This document shows positions 14,732 to 23,886 of a stretch of 64,000 nucleotides of DNA, in pieces. The translations under genes and the position numbers were made by a program. A model generated the notes under the pieces. The model saw only the letters and a list, made by a program, of their open reading frames with translations. It was not told the DNA's origin and did not search any database. The first letter of the stretch is position 1, and every line of letters begins with the position of its first letter. Source of the stretch: an uncultured Ellagibacter sp. (GTDB lineage Bacteria; Actinomycetota; Coriobacteriia; Coriobacteriales; Eggerthellaceae). The stretch spans positions 25,082-89,081 of the forward strand of contig CAKUKU010000006.1 in NCBI GenBank assembly GCA_934663775.1, given 5' to 3'.

Positions 14732-17038
14732 ATGCCCGACAGTTTAGGGGTTATAGCCCAATCTGCTAAGTACAAGGCCATTTCGAATCGCAATAAATCG
14801 CTTGATGTGAGCAAGCTCGACGTCGGCTTTGGCGGCTTTACGCCCATGCCTTTGAACGAGTCGTCCGCAACGCGCGCGCAGGTGGAGTCGGTGGAAGCTC
14901 GGCTGCGAAGGCGGCGGGAGGATTTCGATCGCGCTCAGGCGATTGAGGATGCTCGCGCTTCCGAGCTGCGTGCGTTTGTGGATGGCTTAGGAGTCACCTG
15001 GGATTATGTTGTGCTCGACGGGGCTTTCGTTCGCGTTGAGAAATGCTCCAATGCGCAGGGGAAGATTATTGTTCCCGAATCAATCGAGGGATTGCCGGTT
15101 CGCGTTTTGGCGGCTGATGCTTGTTCGGGCCTTGACGATGCGACGTCTATCGTCGTACCCGATTCGGTATCGGTGATAGGCGGTTGCGCGTTTCGCTCCT
15201 GCAAGCGCCTTGAATCGGCTGTGCTTCCATATGAGCTGACAACGTTTGAGTCGGATTGGTTCCGCGGGTGCCCTTCACTCGCGATTCTGCGTATGCCAGG
15301 GCTTCTCGAGGAGGTCGGGCCGAGCCTGTTTGACATTCCCAACCTTGAGTATGTTGAGTTCGGCGTCGCGCTTTCCAAGGTCGAGCCGGGCACCTTCCAA
15401 AAAAGCAAGCTCGCCCGCATTGCAATTGACCCTGACAATCCCTGGCTGCAAACCGATGGCATGGCGATATATTCGTCGGATGCTGCGACATTCATCGCTC
15501 TTGCGTGCCCGTGCTCGTCGTATTCGGTGGCACCTACCTGCACGACGCTGAGCAGGAAGGCGTTCAGTTCCTTTGGCGAGCTGGCCGAAGTGGAGCTTCC
15601 TTCATGCATCAAGACAATCGAACCCTATGCGCTCTCGCGCACGGGAGTGCGAACCTTCGATGCGCCTCCTGCGCTAGAAGAGCTCGGGGAGCGCGCGTTT
15701 TTCTTCTGCAAGTCGCTCGAGGCGGTGACGTTGAACGAGGGGCTGCGCGTAATCGGTCCCGATGCATTCAGCAACACGGCGATCAAGGAACTTCGCATAC
15801 CGCGAACTGCTCGGGAGATCGGCTATCCGATTGCCGCGAAGACGGGGCTTATATATTCAGGTGCCGAAGCAACGCTGACTATGGAGCCTGGTTCCGACAT
15901 GCTTGTGCTTGACGATTCGGGTGCATTATATGAGAAGGTTGCTGACGGTTTGCGCCTGCTGCGCCTGTTCGATGGCGAAGCGAAACGCTTCACCGCAGCG
16001 GCGGGCACGAGGGAAGTCGTCGAAGGGGCATTTTCCGGGCATACGATGCTCGAGGAGGTCACCTTGCCCGAAGGCGTCCGCGTTATCGGAGCTTCCGCGT
16101 TCAAGGGCTGTCGTGCGCTCAGGTGCGTCATCTTTCCCGAGGGCCTTCAGGAGATAGGTGCCGAAGCGCTTATGGACACCGCGCTCGAATCGATCCATAT
16201 CCCTGCATCGCTCACGAAAATCGGGGAGAACGCGCTTGTCACCTACAACGCGCACAACGGAAAGCGTCCGCCGACGCTGCACGAGGTTACGGTCGGCGAG
16301 GGCAATGCGCGCTACGAGGCGAAAGGCGGAATGTTGCTTGAGAAGTGGAGTAACGGCCAGGCCCGCGTTGTGGTGAACACCGACGTGGAAGAGTGCGTGC
16401 GCATTCCCGAAGAGGTTGTGGCCATAGCGCCCTACGCCTTCAACGGCGATCGCCATATTCGGGAGCTGTACCTGTCGGACCGCATCAAGCTTGTGGGGAT
16501 GCGCGGGCTTGCGGTGCAGTGCTTCATCGAGCGTATCCACATCGATCTAGAGGAGTCTATCGATGGCCACGCGAGCTTCGACATTCGCTTTCCCGAGGTC
16601 GATCGAAGCGTCAAGCAGATCGAGCTTGCATTCAGCGTGCCCGACCATGTGAGCGTGGAGGCGATCTTCGACCATTACGACGGTTCGATTGTGAGCGGGT
16701 CGAGCTACGATGCAATGGAAGACGGCGGAATCGGCATCTACGATCAGAGCAAGATGATCATCGCGCGTTTGAAAGACCCGGTGCTTATGACAAGCTCGAA
16801 CAAGAGCATGTGCGACCGTGTGATGCGCAACAACCTCATCGACATCGTCGTGGCGGCAGCGCGTCACGACGATCGCCAAATTGTGGATGACTTGCTTGAT
16901 TTGGGGTATCTCACCAGGGATAATATCGATATCGCGGTCGAACGCGCGGGGGATGTGCAGGATGCTGCGATGACGGGGTACTTACTCGAGGTGAAGCGCC
17001 GCTTCTTCGGGCGCCAGCTTCTGGACTTCGACTTGTAG
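14732..17038 (+). CDS. BspA-type leucine-rich-repeat protein with ankyrin-like C-terminus
   Basis: A 768-residue protein without signal peptide or membrane segment, so probably cytoplasmic. From about residue 100 to 600 it has repeated LRR_5 units of the BspA type: IVVPDSVSVIGGCAFRSCKRLESAVLP, VTLNEGLRVIGPDAFSNTAIKELRIP and VTLPEGVRVIGASAFKGCRAL follow the same I-x2-AF-x2-C-x2-L pattern. The last 80 residues (LIDIVVAAARHDDRQIVDDLLDLGYLTRDNIDIAVE) look like two ankyrin-like helix pairs. Most BspA-like proteins are exported adhesins; this one is not. ATG 14732 follows GAGGTGAG. It lies 9 bp upstream of the VWA gene and 1.7 kb upstream of the MoxR gene on the same strand, so a three-gene operon is likely. 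Its role may be to present or recognise a protein partner for the ATPase. Confidence 0.8.
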   Translation: MPDSLGVIAQSAKYKAISNRNKSLDVSKLDVGFGGFTPMPLNESSATRAQVESVEARLRRRREDFDRAQAIEDARASELRAFVDGLGVTWDYVVLDGAFVRVEKCSNAQGKIIVPESIEGLPVRVLAADACSGLDDATSIVVPDSVSVIGGCAFRSCKRLESAVLPYELTTFESDWFRGCPSLAILRMPGLLEEVGPSLFDIPNLEYVEFGVALSKVEPGTFQKSKLARIAIDPDNPWLQTDGMAIYSSDAATFIALACPCSSYSVAPTCTTLSRKAFSSFGELAEVELPSCIKTIEPYALSRTGVRTFDAPPALEELGERAFFFCKSLEAVTLNEGLRVIGPDAFSNTAIKELRIPRTAREIGYPIAAKTGLIYSGAEATLTMEPGSDMLVLDDSGALYEKVADGLRLLRLFDGEAKRFTAAAGTREVVEGAFSGHTMLEEVTLPEGVRVIGASAFKGCRALRCVIFPEGLQEIGAEALMDTALESIHIPASLTKIGENALVTYNAHNGKRPPTLHEVTVGEGNARYEAKGGMLLEKWSNGQARVVVNTDVEECVRIPEEVVAIAPYAFNGDRHIRELYLSDRIKLVGMRGLAVQCFIERIHIDLEESIDGHASFDIRFPEVDRSVKQIELAFSVPDHVSVEAIFDHYDGSIVSGSSYDAMEDGGIGIYDQSKMIIARLKDPVLMTSSNKSMCDRVMRNNLIDIVVAAARHDDRQIVDDLLDLGYLTRDNIDIAVERAGDVQDAAMTGYLLEVKRRFFGRQLLDFDL

Positions 17039-17047
17039 GGGGGAGCA

Positions 17048-18688
17048 ATGCCTGCGCAGGAGACGATCGCCGATGCGAAGCTTGCGCGTCGCGCGCGCGA
17101 GGACGAGCTGGCCAGCGACATCCTAGAGGAGTGCCGCGTCCAGCTGATGTTGAAGTTCCGCTTCCTTGACATGGCGCTTTGGCGCATGGAGAACATGCCC
17201 GTGCGCGCGGGGGCGCGTTACGCGCTCGTAACCGACGCAACCCGCGTCGCGTTCGACCCGCCGCGCGTGATCGCTCGATTCGAGGAGGGCTTCGATGAGC
17301 TCATCCGCGACTACCTGCATATGGTGATGCACTGCGTGTTTCGCCATCCCTTCGACAAGGATCACCGCAATCGCCAGGCGTGGAACCTAACCTGCGACAT
17401 CATCGCGGAGAGCGTGGCGCTCGACATGTGCGCGGGGCGCTTCGCCTCGCCCGACGACGCAGCGCGCATTGAAGCGCTCGACAAGATAAAGATGCTTACG
17501 GGAAGCCTTCTTCCGAATAAGGTGTATGCGCTGGTGAAGGCCATGGTGCAAACGCCTTCGGGGCAGCAATACATGGGGATGGGGCGCTCCGTGTTGAACG
17601 ATTGGTTCGCGCTGTTCGAGCGCGATGACCATTCAGCGTGGCCCGCGAACGTCGACGAGAACGCGCCCGCTGAGCGCAACAAGAAGCTCGAGCCCGAGGA
17701 AATGAGCGAGCGCGACCCCGGCGAGGCGCCCGAGCCGGACGACGCGGAGCTCGAGAGCGCGGGCGGGGCCGATGAGCCGACCGACGCGGAAGACGACAGG
17801 AAAAGTTCTCAGGTTGAGCAGACGGAAGACGATGCCGAGGATGCCGAAGATGAAGGCGACGGCGAGAACGCCGATCCTGCGCCCGTGACCGAGCAGGACT
17901 CCGAGCGTGAGCATTCCGAGGACGATGAGGCTGAGCGCGAGTGGGAGGAAATCTCCAAGGAAATCGAGATGAACCTCGAGACCTTCTCGAAGGAATGGGG
18001 ACGCGAATCAGACAGCCTGATGCAGCATCTGGCTGTGGCGAACCGAAAGGTATACGACTACACGGAGTTCCTGCGCAAGTTCATGACGATAAACGAGGAA
18101 ATGCTGCTCAACCAGGACGAATTCGACTACATCTATTACACCTACGGCATGGAGCTTTACGGAAACATGCCGCTTGTCGAGCCTTTGGAGTACAAGGAAA
18201 CCGACCGCGTGCGCGAGTTCGTGATCGCGATCGACACGTCGGGCTCGGTGCGGGGCGACTTGGTGCGGCGCTTCATCGAGCACACCTTCGACATCCTGAA
18301 GGAATCGGAAACGTACACGACGGACGTGAACGTGCATATCGTGCAATGCGACGCGCGCGTGCAGTCCGACACGCGGATCGCCGACATCGCCGAAGTCGAC
18401 AAGCTCATGGAGAATTTCGTGATCAGAGGATTCGGTGGGACGGACTTCCGCCCCGTGTTCGACTACGTCGAGACGCTGCGGGAGCGCGGCGAGCTTACGG
18501 AAATGAAGGGGCTGATCTATTTCACGGACGGCCTGGGGAACTTTCCCGAAAAGCCGCCCAATTACGATACGGCGTTCGTGTTCATGGAAGAGGAGGGGCG
18601 CGACCTGCCGCCGGTGCCGCCCTGGGCGATGAAAGTGGTTATCGATGAGGCGGGCATCAATCGGTTCAAAAGCCAAGGCGTCCGCTAG
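17048..18688 (+). CDS. VWA-domain protein of the DUF2201 metallopeptidase-like family
   Basis: A 546-residue soluble protein. The N-terminal 200 residues match the putative metallopeptidase domain of DUF2201, but the zinc motif reads H91-MVM-H95-CVFR-H100: the glutamate of HExxH is replaced by methionine, so peptidase activity is doubtful. Residues about 210-310 form a very acidic, disordered linker. The C-terminal part is a von Willebrand A-like domain with the metal-ion site DTSGSV starting at Asp396, and FGGTDFRPVF and YFTDGLG supplying the later ligands. VWA proteins with MoxR ATPases form chaperone-like pairs that insert cofactors or remodel complexes. ATG 17048 follows GGGGGGAGC, and the MoxR-type gene starts 26 bp downstream, which supports a working pair. 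Confidence 0.85.
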   Translation: MPAQETIADAKLARRAREDELASDILEECRVQLMLKFRFLDMALWRMENMPVRAGARYALVTDATRVAFDPPRVIARFEEGFDELIRDYLHMVMHCVFRHPFDKDHRNRQAWNLTCDIIAESVALDMCAGRFASPDDAARIEALDKIKMLTGSLLPNKVYALVKAMVQTPSGQQYMGMGRSVLNDWFALFERDDHSAWPANVDENAPAERNKKLEPEEMSERDPGEAPEPDDAELESAGGADEPTDAEDDRKSSQVEQTEDDAEDAEDEGDGENADPAPVTEQDSEREHSEDDEAEREWEEISKEIEMNLETFSKEWGRESDSLMQHLAVANRKVYDYTEFLRKFMTINEEMLLNQDEFDYIYYTYGMELYGNMPLVEPLEYKETDRVREFVIAIDTSGSVRGDLVRRFIEHTFDILKESETYTTDVNVHIVQCDARVQSDTRIADIAEVDKLMENFVIRGFGGTDFRPVFDYVETLRERGELTEMKGLIYFTDGLGNFPEKPPNYDTAFVFMEEEGRDLPPVPPWAMKVVIDEAGINRFKSQGVR

Positions 18689-18714
18689 CTGCGGCGCGTG
18701 AAAGGATGGGCACA

Positions 18715-21087
18715 ATGAATATCGTCTCGGCAAAACAGCAGGTGAAAGATACCGTTGAGGCATATTTGAAGCGCGACGACGCGGGGCTGCCCGCAATCGC
18801 CCCCGTGCATCAGCGACCGATCTTCCTGGTGGGCGCGCCGGGTATCGGCAAGACCGCCATCATGGAGCAAGTCGCACGCGAGCTGGGCATCGGCATCGTG
18901 TCGTACTCCATGACGCACCACACGCGCCAGAGCGCGCTCGGCCTGCCGCGCATCGAGCATCGCGAGTTCGGGGGGCGCGAATACGACGCCTCCGAGTACA
19001 CGATGTCCGAGATCATCGCGGCGATTTACGATTACATGGAGCGCACGGGGCTTGACGAGGGCATCCTGTTCCTCGATGAGATCAACTGCGTGTCGGAGAC
19101 GCTCTACCCCTCGATGCTGCAGTTCTTGCAGTTCAAGACGTTCGGTAAACATAAAGTCCCTGAGGGATGGGTCATCGTGTGCGCGGGCAATCCGCCCGAG
19201 TACAACCGCTCGGTGCACGAGTTCGACATCGTGACGCTCGACCGTTTGCGCGAGATCGACGTAGAGCCCGATTATGGCGTATGGAAGACGTATGCGTCGG
19301 AGGCGGGCCTGCATCCTGCGGTGACGACGTTCCTCGAGGCGAAGAAGGACTGCTTCTACAAGGTTGAATCGCGCCCAGGTGGCGGCAAGTCGTTCGTGAC
19401 GGCGCGCGGTTGGGAGGACTTAGCTGAGGTCATCTCGCTTTATGAGGAGATGGGCAAGCCGGTGAATCGCGACCTGTTCGTGCAGTTTTTGCGCGACGAT
19501 GATGTCGCCGACCAGTTCACTGTGTACTACTCGCTGTTCGAGAAGTACCGCTCCGATTACCAGGTGGGGTCGATCTTATCGGGTGTGGCCACGCCGTCGA
19601 TCAAGGATCGCGCGAAGGCTGCGCCCTTCGACGAACGCGTTGCGCTTCTGGGGCTGATGCTCGACACGCTGTCCGCGGATTGCTCGCGCGCGCTCGACCA
19701 GGAGGGGATTGTGGTGGAGCTTCGCGATTTGCTGCGCGAGACGAAGTCCGACTTCCTGGCGGGGGCGAGTGTCGACGATGCTCTCACGCCGCGCATCGCC
19801 GCGCGCGAGCGCAAGCTGGCGAGAAAGATCGAATCGGGCACGGCATCACGTGCCTTTATTCGCAAGGAACGCCTGGTCATCGACTTGCTGAAGGGTTTCG
19901 GCGCGCAGTGCATGCTTGAGAAGGCAACCGAGGGCGATGTGGCCTTCCACGCCATCGAGCGCGCGTACAAAGGCGAGGTTGCTAAGATTTCGCCCCTGGC
20001 GGATTCCGCAAGCGAGCGCATGGACAACGCGTTCGACTTCATCGACGAGACGCTCAATAGCCGCGAGATGCTCGTGTTCTTGGCCGAACTCACCACGCGC
20101 AAGCCGACGACGCGCTTCATCTCGCACTACGGCAACGAGAAATACTACGAGCACAACAAGGAGCTCCAGGTCGATGCGGCGCGCATGGGCCTCACCGAGC
20201 GCGTGAGCAAGCTTGCCGAGATTGACGGCGCGCTTGAAGACGAGCGCGAGGTGGGCGAGCCCGGCGCGGTCGGGATTCGCATGGGATTGAAGCCGAAGGG
20301 TGCGGCGAACACGTTTGTGCCCGAGGGTGCGGGTGCTGCGGCGAATGCGGAGCCATCTGCGCAGGCTACGCCTTCGAAGGGTGAGATTCCCGCGGGCGTC
20401 CTCGCGAAGCATTACGGCGGCAAGCAGTTCGAATACGGCTTCGCGAGCGTATGCAAGATGCTTCTTCCGCGCGAGGAACTTGTGGGCAAGAAGGTGCTCG
20501 ACGTGTGCTGCCGTCGCGGGCGCGGCGTGTACAAGCTAAGCTCGATGGTCGGCAACGGTGGCGAGGTTCTAGGTATCGATTGGAGCCCGTCGTATGTTGA
20601 GGAAGCTAAGGATGGCATGAACCGCGCCTGGCACGAGAGTGGCCTTAAGCGCAACAACATGGAGTTCCGCCTCGCCTTCCCCGAGGATCTGATTGGCGCG
20701 GGCGTGGGCTCGTCGACCTTCGATGCGGTGTACGTGAACAACGTGATTACGCTGTTCTACGATCAGGAACAGGCGATTCGCGAGTTTGGCCGCGTTTTAA
20801 AGCCGGGCGGACTGCTTATTTTGGAGACCATCTTCGCCGACCGTCCGCGCACGGATTCGGTGGTCGACGAGGCGCGCTCCATCGGCAACAGCGTGCAGGC
20901 CGCGCGTACCGAGCAGGAGAACGTCGCATGGCTTGAGGCCGCGGGTTTCGAGGCGCCGTCGGTGGAGGAGTCCTTCGAGGTGGCAGCCGACCGCGGCTAC
21001 AAGGCCGATCACGGCGTGCCCACGGTTGCCGGGGACGAGGACGTGAAATTCACGGCCGTGTCGCTCTACGTTCGCAAGAAGCGCTAA
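18715..21087 (+). CDS. MoxR-type AAA+ ATPase fused to a SAM-dependent methyltransferase
   Basis: A 790-residue two-part enzyme. Residues 1-300 form a MoxR-family AAA+ domain with Walker A GAPGIGKT (40-47), Walker B ILFLDEIN (about 118-125) and sensor region VIVCAGNPPEYN. Residues 300-540 are helical. A disordered Ala/Pro-rich stretch follows, then from about residue 560 a class I methyltransferase domain: KVLDVCCRRGRGVYKLS as motif I (a variant of the usual GxGxG), EVLGIDWSPSYVEEAK as the adenosyl-binding acid, and FDAVYVNNVITLFYDQEQ to LKPGGLLILETIF as the later motifs. The domain resembles ArsM/UbiE-like enzymes. The frame is open with no sign of a sequencing join. ATG 18715 is chosen because GAAAGGA ends too close to ATG 18706. 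MoxR proteins usually work with VWA partners, here the preceding gene. The target of methylation is unknown. Confidence 0.85.
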   Translation: MNIVSAKQQVKDTVEAYLKRDDAGLPAIAPVHQRPIFLVGAPGIGKTAIMEQVARELGIGIVSYSMTHHTRQSALGLPRIEHREFGGREYDASEYTMSEIIAAIYDYMERTGLDEGILFLDEINCVSETLYPSMLQFLQFKTFGKHKVPEGWVIVCAGNPPEYNRSVHEFDIVTLDRLREIDVEPDYGVWKTYASEAGLHPAVTTFLEAKKDCFYKVESRPGGGKSFVTARGWEDLAEVISLYEEMGKPVNRDLFVQFLRDDDVADQFTVYYSLFEKYRSDYQVGSILSGVATPSIKDRAKAAPFDERVALLGLMLDTLSADCSRALDQEGIVVELRDLLRETKSDFLAGASVDDALTPRIAARERKLARKIESGTASRAFIRKERLVIDLLKGFGAQCMLEKATEGDVAFHAIERAYKGEVAKISPLADSASERMDNAFDFIDETLNSREMLVFLAELTTRKPTTRFISHYGNEKYYEHNKELQVDAARMGLTERVSKLAEIDGALEDEREVGEPGAVGIRMGLKPKGAANTFVPEGAGAAANAEPSAQATPSKGEIPAGVLAKHYGGKQFEYGFASVCKMLLPREELVGKKVLDVCCRRGRGVYKLSSMVGNGGEVLGIDWSPSYVEEAKDGMNRAWHESGLKRNNMEFRLAFPEDLIGAGVGSSTFDAVYVNNVITLFYDQEQAIREFGRVLKPGGLLILETIFADRPRTDSVVDEARSIGNSVQAARTEQENVAWLEAAGFEAPSVEESFEVAADRGYKADHGVPTVAGDEDVKFTAVSLYVRKKR

Positions 21088-21126
21088 ACTTTTGCGCTAG
21101 GGCGTTTCGAGTTTAAGGGGAGATAG

Positions 21127-21163
21127 GCGCCTGCCGGGTCGGAAGGGCTCGGCGGGCGCTTTC
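21127..21163 (+). terminator. Probable terminator after the MoxR-methyltransferase gene
   Basis: GCGCCTGCCGGGTC and the facing GGCTCGGCGGGCGC pair with a few wobbles around a GGAA-type loop, followed by TTTCGC. The T-run is short. Confidence 0.5.
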
Positions 21164-21180
21164 GCATAAAGGGGGAAGCG

Positions 21181-21459
21181 ATGGCGGAAGTGTCTGTTGA
21201 CAAGCGGTTTCGCGGGTCGGTCCGGCTGGTGACGCTGCTTTTGTGGCGCATCGCGAAATCGACCGATGTGGAAGATGGCTTTCGCGCCGCGCGCGAGCTT
21301 AAGATGTACGACGCCGAAAACGAGGCGTTCACGAGGCGCTGCTTCGCGCTCGATGCTCAGCTGGAGGCGGGCGAGGAGCCCGCGGAACCTCTCACAATGG
21401 AACTGGTCGACGAGCTCCAGGCGTGCGCCATCAGATTGAACTCCGCCGACCCGGCGTAG
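21181..21459 (+). CDS. Small hypothetical protein, 92 aa
   Basis: A 92-residue helical protein (VRLVTLLLWRIAKSTDVEDGFRAARELKMYD) ending in an acidic helix, with no recognisable motif and no signal. ATG 21181 follows GGGGGAAGC, a good ribosome site. It is convergent with the DUF262 gene, 84 bp away. Origin and role are unknown; it may be a cytoplasmic accessory to the upstream unit. Confidence 0.55.
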   Translation: MAEVSVDKRFRGSVRLVTLLLWRIAKSTDVEDGFRAARELKMYDAENEAFTRRCFALDAQLEAGEEPAEPLTMELVDELQACAIRLNSADPA

Positions 21460-21543
21460 CGCAGGCGGGGGTTCTCGGCGAGGCGGTCGGCATCGGACGA
21501 GGCGTTTGCTTGCGGGCGTTTTGCCGCCCACAAGCTGGCACGA

Positions 21544-22593
21544 TCATTCCCCGAAGAGGCTCCGATCGACGGGCAGCCCCTTTGTTCTTCCGCCGATTCC
21601 CCAGGTCGTGTGCATATCGGCGGTTCGCGCTCCCTTCGACTGGGAACGGGCGCGGAACGTCTCGCAAAAGCCTTTGAAACCGCGCAGCAGCGATTCGGTG
21701 TCTGCGTGGTTCTCGGTTTGCAGGAACGTCTTGAGCGCGTCGTAGACGTCATCGCTCGCTCTGTTGCGCAGGCGCGGCGCCTTCACGGCGAGCCATCCGC
21801 GCAAGGCGGCGTTCATGCTCGTGGCGTCATCGTCGTCGTTTGCGAACATATTCTCGATGGGCTTCCAATACTGGTCGTAGAGCCGCTCCTGCTCCTCGTA
21901 CTCGACATCGGAAAACAATAGGTTCCTCGCAAGATCCGCCGTGGTGAGCGGCATTCCCTTCGAGTTCAGGCTCTCGAACACCGTTTGGGGATGGTCGTTC
22001 TCCTCGATTTCAGCGGCGATGATGGTCAGCTGCTTGAGGCCTCGCCATATCGTTTCCGCATCGGATTCGGCTTGCAGATAGCTTTTGAAGCGCTGGTAGT
22101 TAGAGACGACGTTTTTCGACAGGTCATCCTCCTCGGGCAGGTCGGTGTGGTTGAGTACCGCCGCCATGGTTTCCCTGTCGAGCCGCGAGAGGGTCAACTT
22201 CTCCTTGCGTGAGGCATCCCCTGGGGTGCGCTCGTCTGCGAAAAGGAACCGCGCGCGCAGCGTCGACGCGTCGGTGCCGTCTTCAAGCGTTGCCCCTTGT
22301 TCTTCCAGATAGTCGGCCAGCGCGGCGATGAGCAGCGAAATCGTTGCTGTGCGCTGCTGCCCATCGATGATGTCGATCGCTTGGGTCTGCGTTCCCGAAA
22401 GCTCCGGGTCGGGCGAATAGAGCACCGTCCCGATGAAGTGCTCGCTTTGCGCTTTGCCCGCATGAACGCAGTCGCGCCAGAGTGTCGCGCATTGCTTGTC
22501 GCTCCAGGTGTAGACGCGCTGGTAGACGGGAATGATGAAGTGCGTGTGCGGTGCCCCGAGGTAATCGAGGAAGGTGCGCTGCGTCGTTTTCAT
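21544..22593 (-). CDS. DUF262 (GmrS-like) protein, second of a tandem pair
   Basis: A 349-residue cytoplasmic protein of the DUF262 family, the ParB/sulfiredoxin-like nucleotide-hydrolysing part of GmrSD type IV restriction systems. The entry motif is FIIPVYQRVYTWS, the catalytic motif IDGQQRTATISLL (near residue 75), and the conserved FESLNSKGMPLTTADLARN lies near residue 215. The usual C-terminal HNH nuclease domain (DUF1524, GmrD) is absent: after about residue 290 the chain ends with a short basic tail. ATG 22593 follows AGGAGAG; the upstream in-frame ATG 22653 lies inside the preceding gene and is rejected. Only 10 bp separate it from the upstream paralogue, so both are probably translated together. 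A defence role is inferred from the family. Confidence 0.8.
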   Translation of the reverse strand: MKTTQRTFLDYLGAPHTHFIIPVYQRVYTWSDKQCATLWRDCVHAGKAQSEHFIGTVLYSPDPELSGTQTQAIDIIDGQQRTATISLLIAALADYLEEQGATLEDGTDASTLRARFLFADERTPGDASRKEKLTLSRLDRETMAAVLNHTDLPEEDDLSKNVVSNYQRFKSYLQAESDAETIWRGLKQLTIIAAEIEENDHPQTVFESLNSKGMPLTTADLARNLLFSDVEYEEQERLYDQYWKPIENMFANDDDDATSMNAALRGWLAVKAPRLRNRASDDVYDALKTFLQTENHADTESLLRGFKGFCETFRARSQSKGARTADMHTTWGIGGRTKGLPVDRSLFGE

Positions 22594-22603
22594 GCCATCT
22601 CTC

Positions 22604-23683
22604 CTAAAGCGTCGCGTCCGTGTTGCGCATCTCGGCGCGCACGCGTTGCGCATATGCTTCGTTGTGGGCTTTCTGGCGGGTGAACCCGCTGGTCAATGTG
22701 GGTGCGCCGTTAACAGCCCAATCCATGGTGCGGAACTTCTTCACCGCGTGGTATCGGTAGTTTTCCGCCCAGACGAAGCAGAAGTTGCGCAGCTCTCGCA
22801 AAAGGTCCTCGGTCGTGCCGGTGTAGTCGTCCTCGACGTAGCGCTTGAAGATGCTGTACACCTCGCCGGGCCCGTGCGCACGAACCTTTCGGAACCTAAC
22901 CGAAAGCCATCCTTGGATCGCGTTATCGAGCCGAAGAGAACCAGGGTCGGGCACGAACAGGCTTTCGATGATGCTCCAGTACGTGTCGTAGAGATAGGTT
23001 TGCTGCGTGTGCGTTTCGGCAAGCAGAAGATAGTTTCGTACCAGGTCAGCGGTGGTAAGAGGTGCACCTTTGGAGTTTAGGCTCTCGAAGATCGGCTGCG
23101 CGCTCTCCGTTTTCTCGACTTCGGCGAAGATGACGGAAAGCAGGTTCAGCCCCTGCCAGAGCGCTTCGGCGTCGAAATCGGGCTCGGCCATTTTCTCGCT
23201 GAAGAACGCGAGGTTGTGCGCGATGGACTCCGAGGCGATCGCATCGGGAGCGGCCCCGTGCAGCGCGTCGAAGTAGGAGGTGCGGTCCCCTCGGGAGAGC
23301 ACGAGCTTGCCAGGGAGGTTCGAGTCGCCGTCGAGTAAAAGGTAGCGCGCCTCGATTTCGCCTGCCGTAGTATGGGCGAGGGTGGTGCCCGTGTTTCTCA
23401 GGTGGCGAACGAGCGCGACCAGGATAAGCGAGATGGTCGTCGTGCGCTGCTGGCCGTCCACGATGGAAAAGCGGGCGTTGCCGTTTTCGTCGCTTTTCTC
23501 GGGGGCATAGAGAAGCGTTCCGACGAAGTGCTGTGAGGCGGATCGTGCGGCGCGGAAAATGTCGAGCCAGAGCTCCTCGCATTGGCGGCGCTTCCACGAA
23601 TATGCCCGCTGATAAGGGGGAATGACGAATCGGGTTCGGGAGGCGCCCACGATATCGAGCAAAAGCGCATTGCTGGTTTGCAT
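22604..23683 (-). CDS. DUF262 (GmrS-like) protein, first of a tandem pair
   Basis: A 359-residue paralogue of the next gene, with FVIPPYQRAYSWK at the start, VDGQQRTTTISLI near residue 75 and FESLNSKGAPLTTADLVRN near residue 210. Similarity to its neighbour is clear but moderate, so the duplication is old and the two proteins may form a heterodimer. Like the neighbour, it has no visible HNH motif, although the last 60 residues (FCFVWAENYRYHAVKKFRTMDWAVNGAP) are conserved in such proteins. ATG 23683 follows GAGGAG. The pair sits alone between an unknown gene and a convergent hypothetical gene, the sort of place where defence genes are found. A nuclease partner is not seen in the window. Confidence 0.8.
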   Translation of the reverse strand: MQTSNALLLDIVGASRTRFVIPPYQRAYSWKRRQCEELWLDIFRAARSASQHFVGTLLYAPEKSDENGNARFSIVDGQQRTTTISLILVALVRHLRNTGTTLAHTTAGEIEARYLLLDGDSNLPGKLVLSRGDRTSYFDALHGAAPDAIASESIAHNLAFFSEKMAEPDFDAEALWQGLNLLSVIFAEVEKTESAQPIFESLNSKGAPLTTADLVRNYLLLAETHTQQTYLYDTYWSIIESLFVPDPGSLRLDNAIQGWLSVRFRKVRAHGPGEVYSIFKRYVEDDYTGTTEDLLRELRNFCFVWAENYRYHAVKKFRTMDWAVNGAPTLTSGFTRQKAHNEAYAQRVRAEMRNTDATL

Positions 23684-23886
23684 GCGAACTCCTCGGGTAC
23701 GGTGGCGTGTGCTTTCGTTTCAGTATGCGGTGCGCAGAGGTTCGCTTGGGCGGTGCGCGAATTATGGGACGAATCGCGTGGCTTTGTTATGGAACGGGCG
23801 CGAGCATTGCGCGGGCGAGCTGCATTCGTTGTAGCCCGAGGCGAGCCTGCTATTCACCAGGTGCGCGGCTTGTTCAGGTGCGTTTT

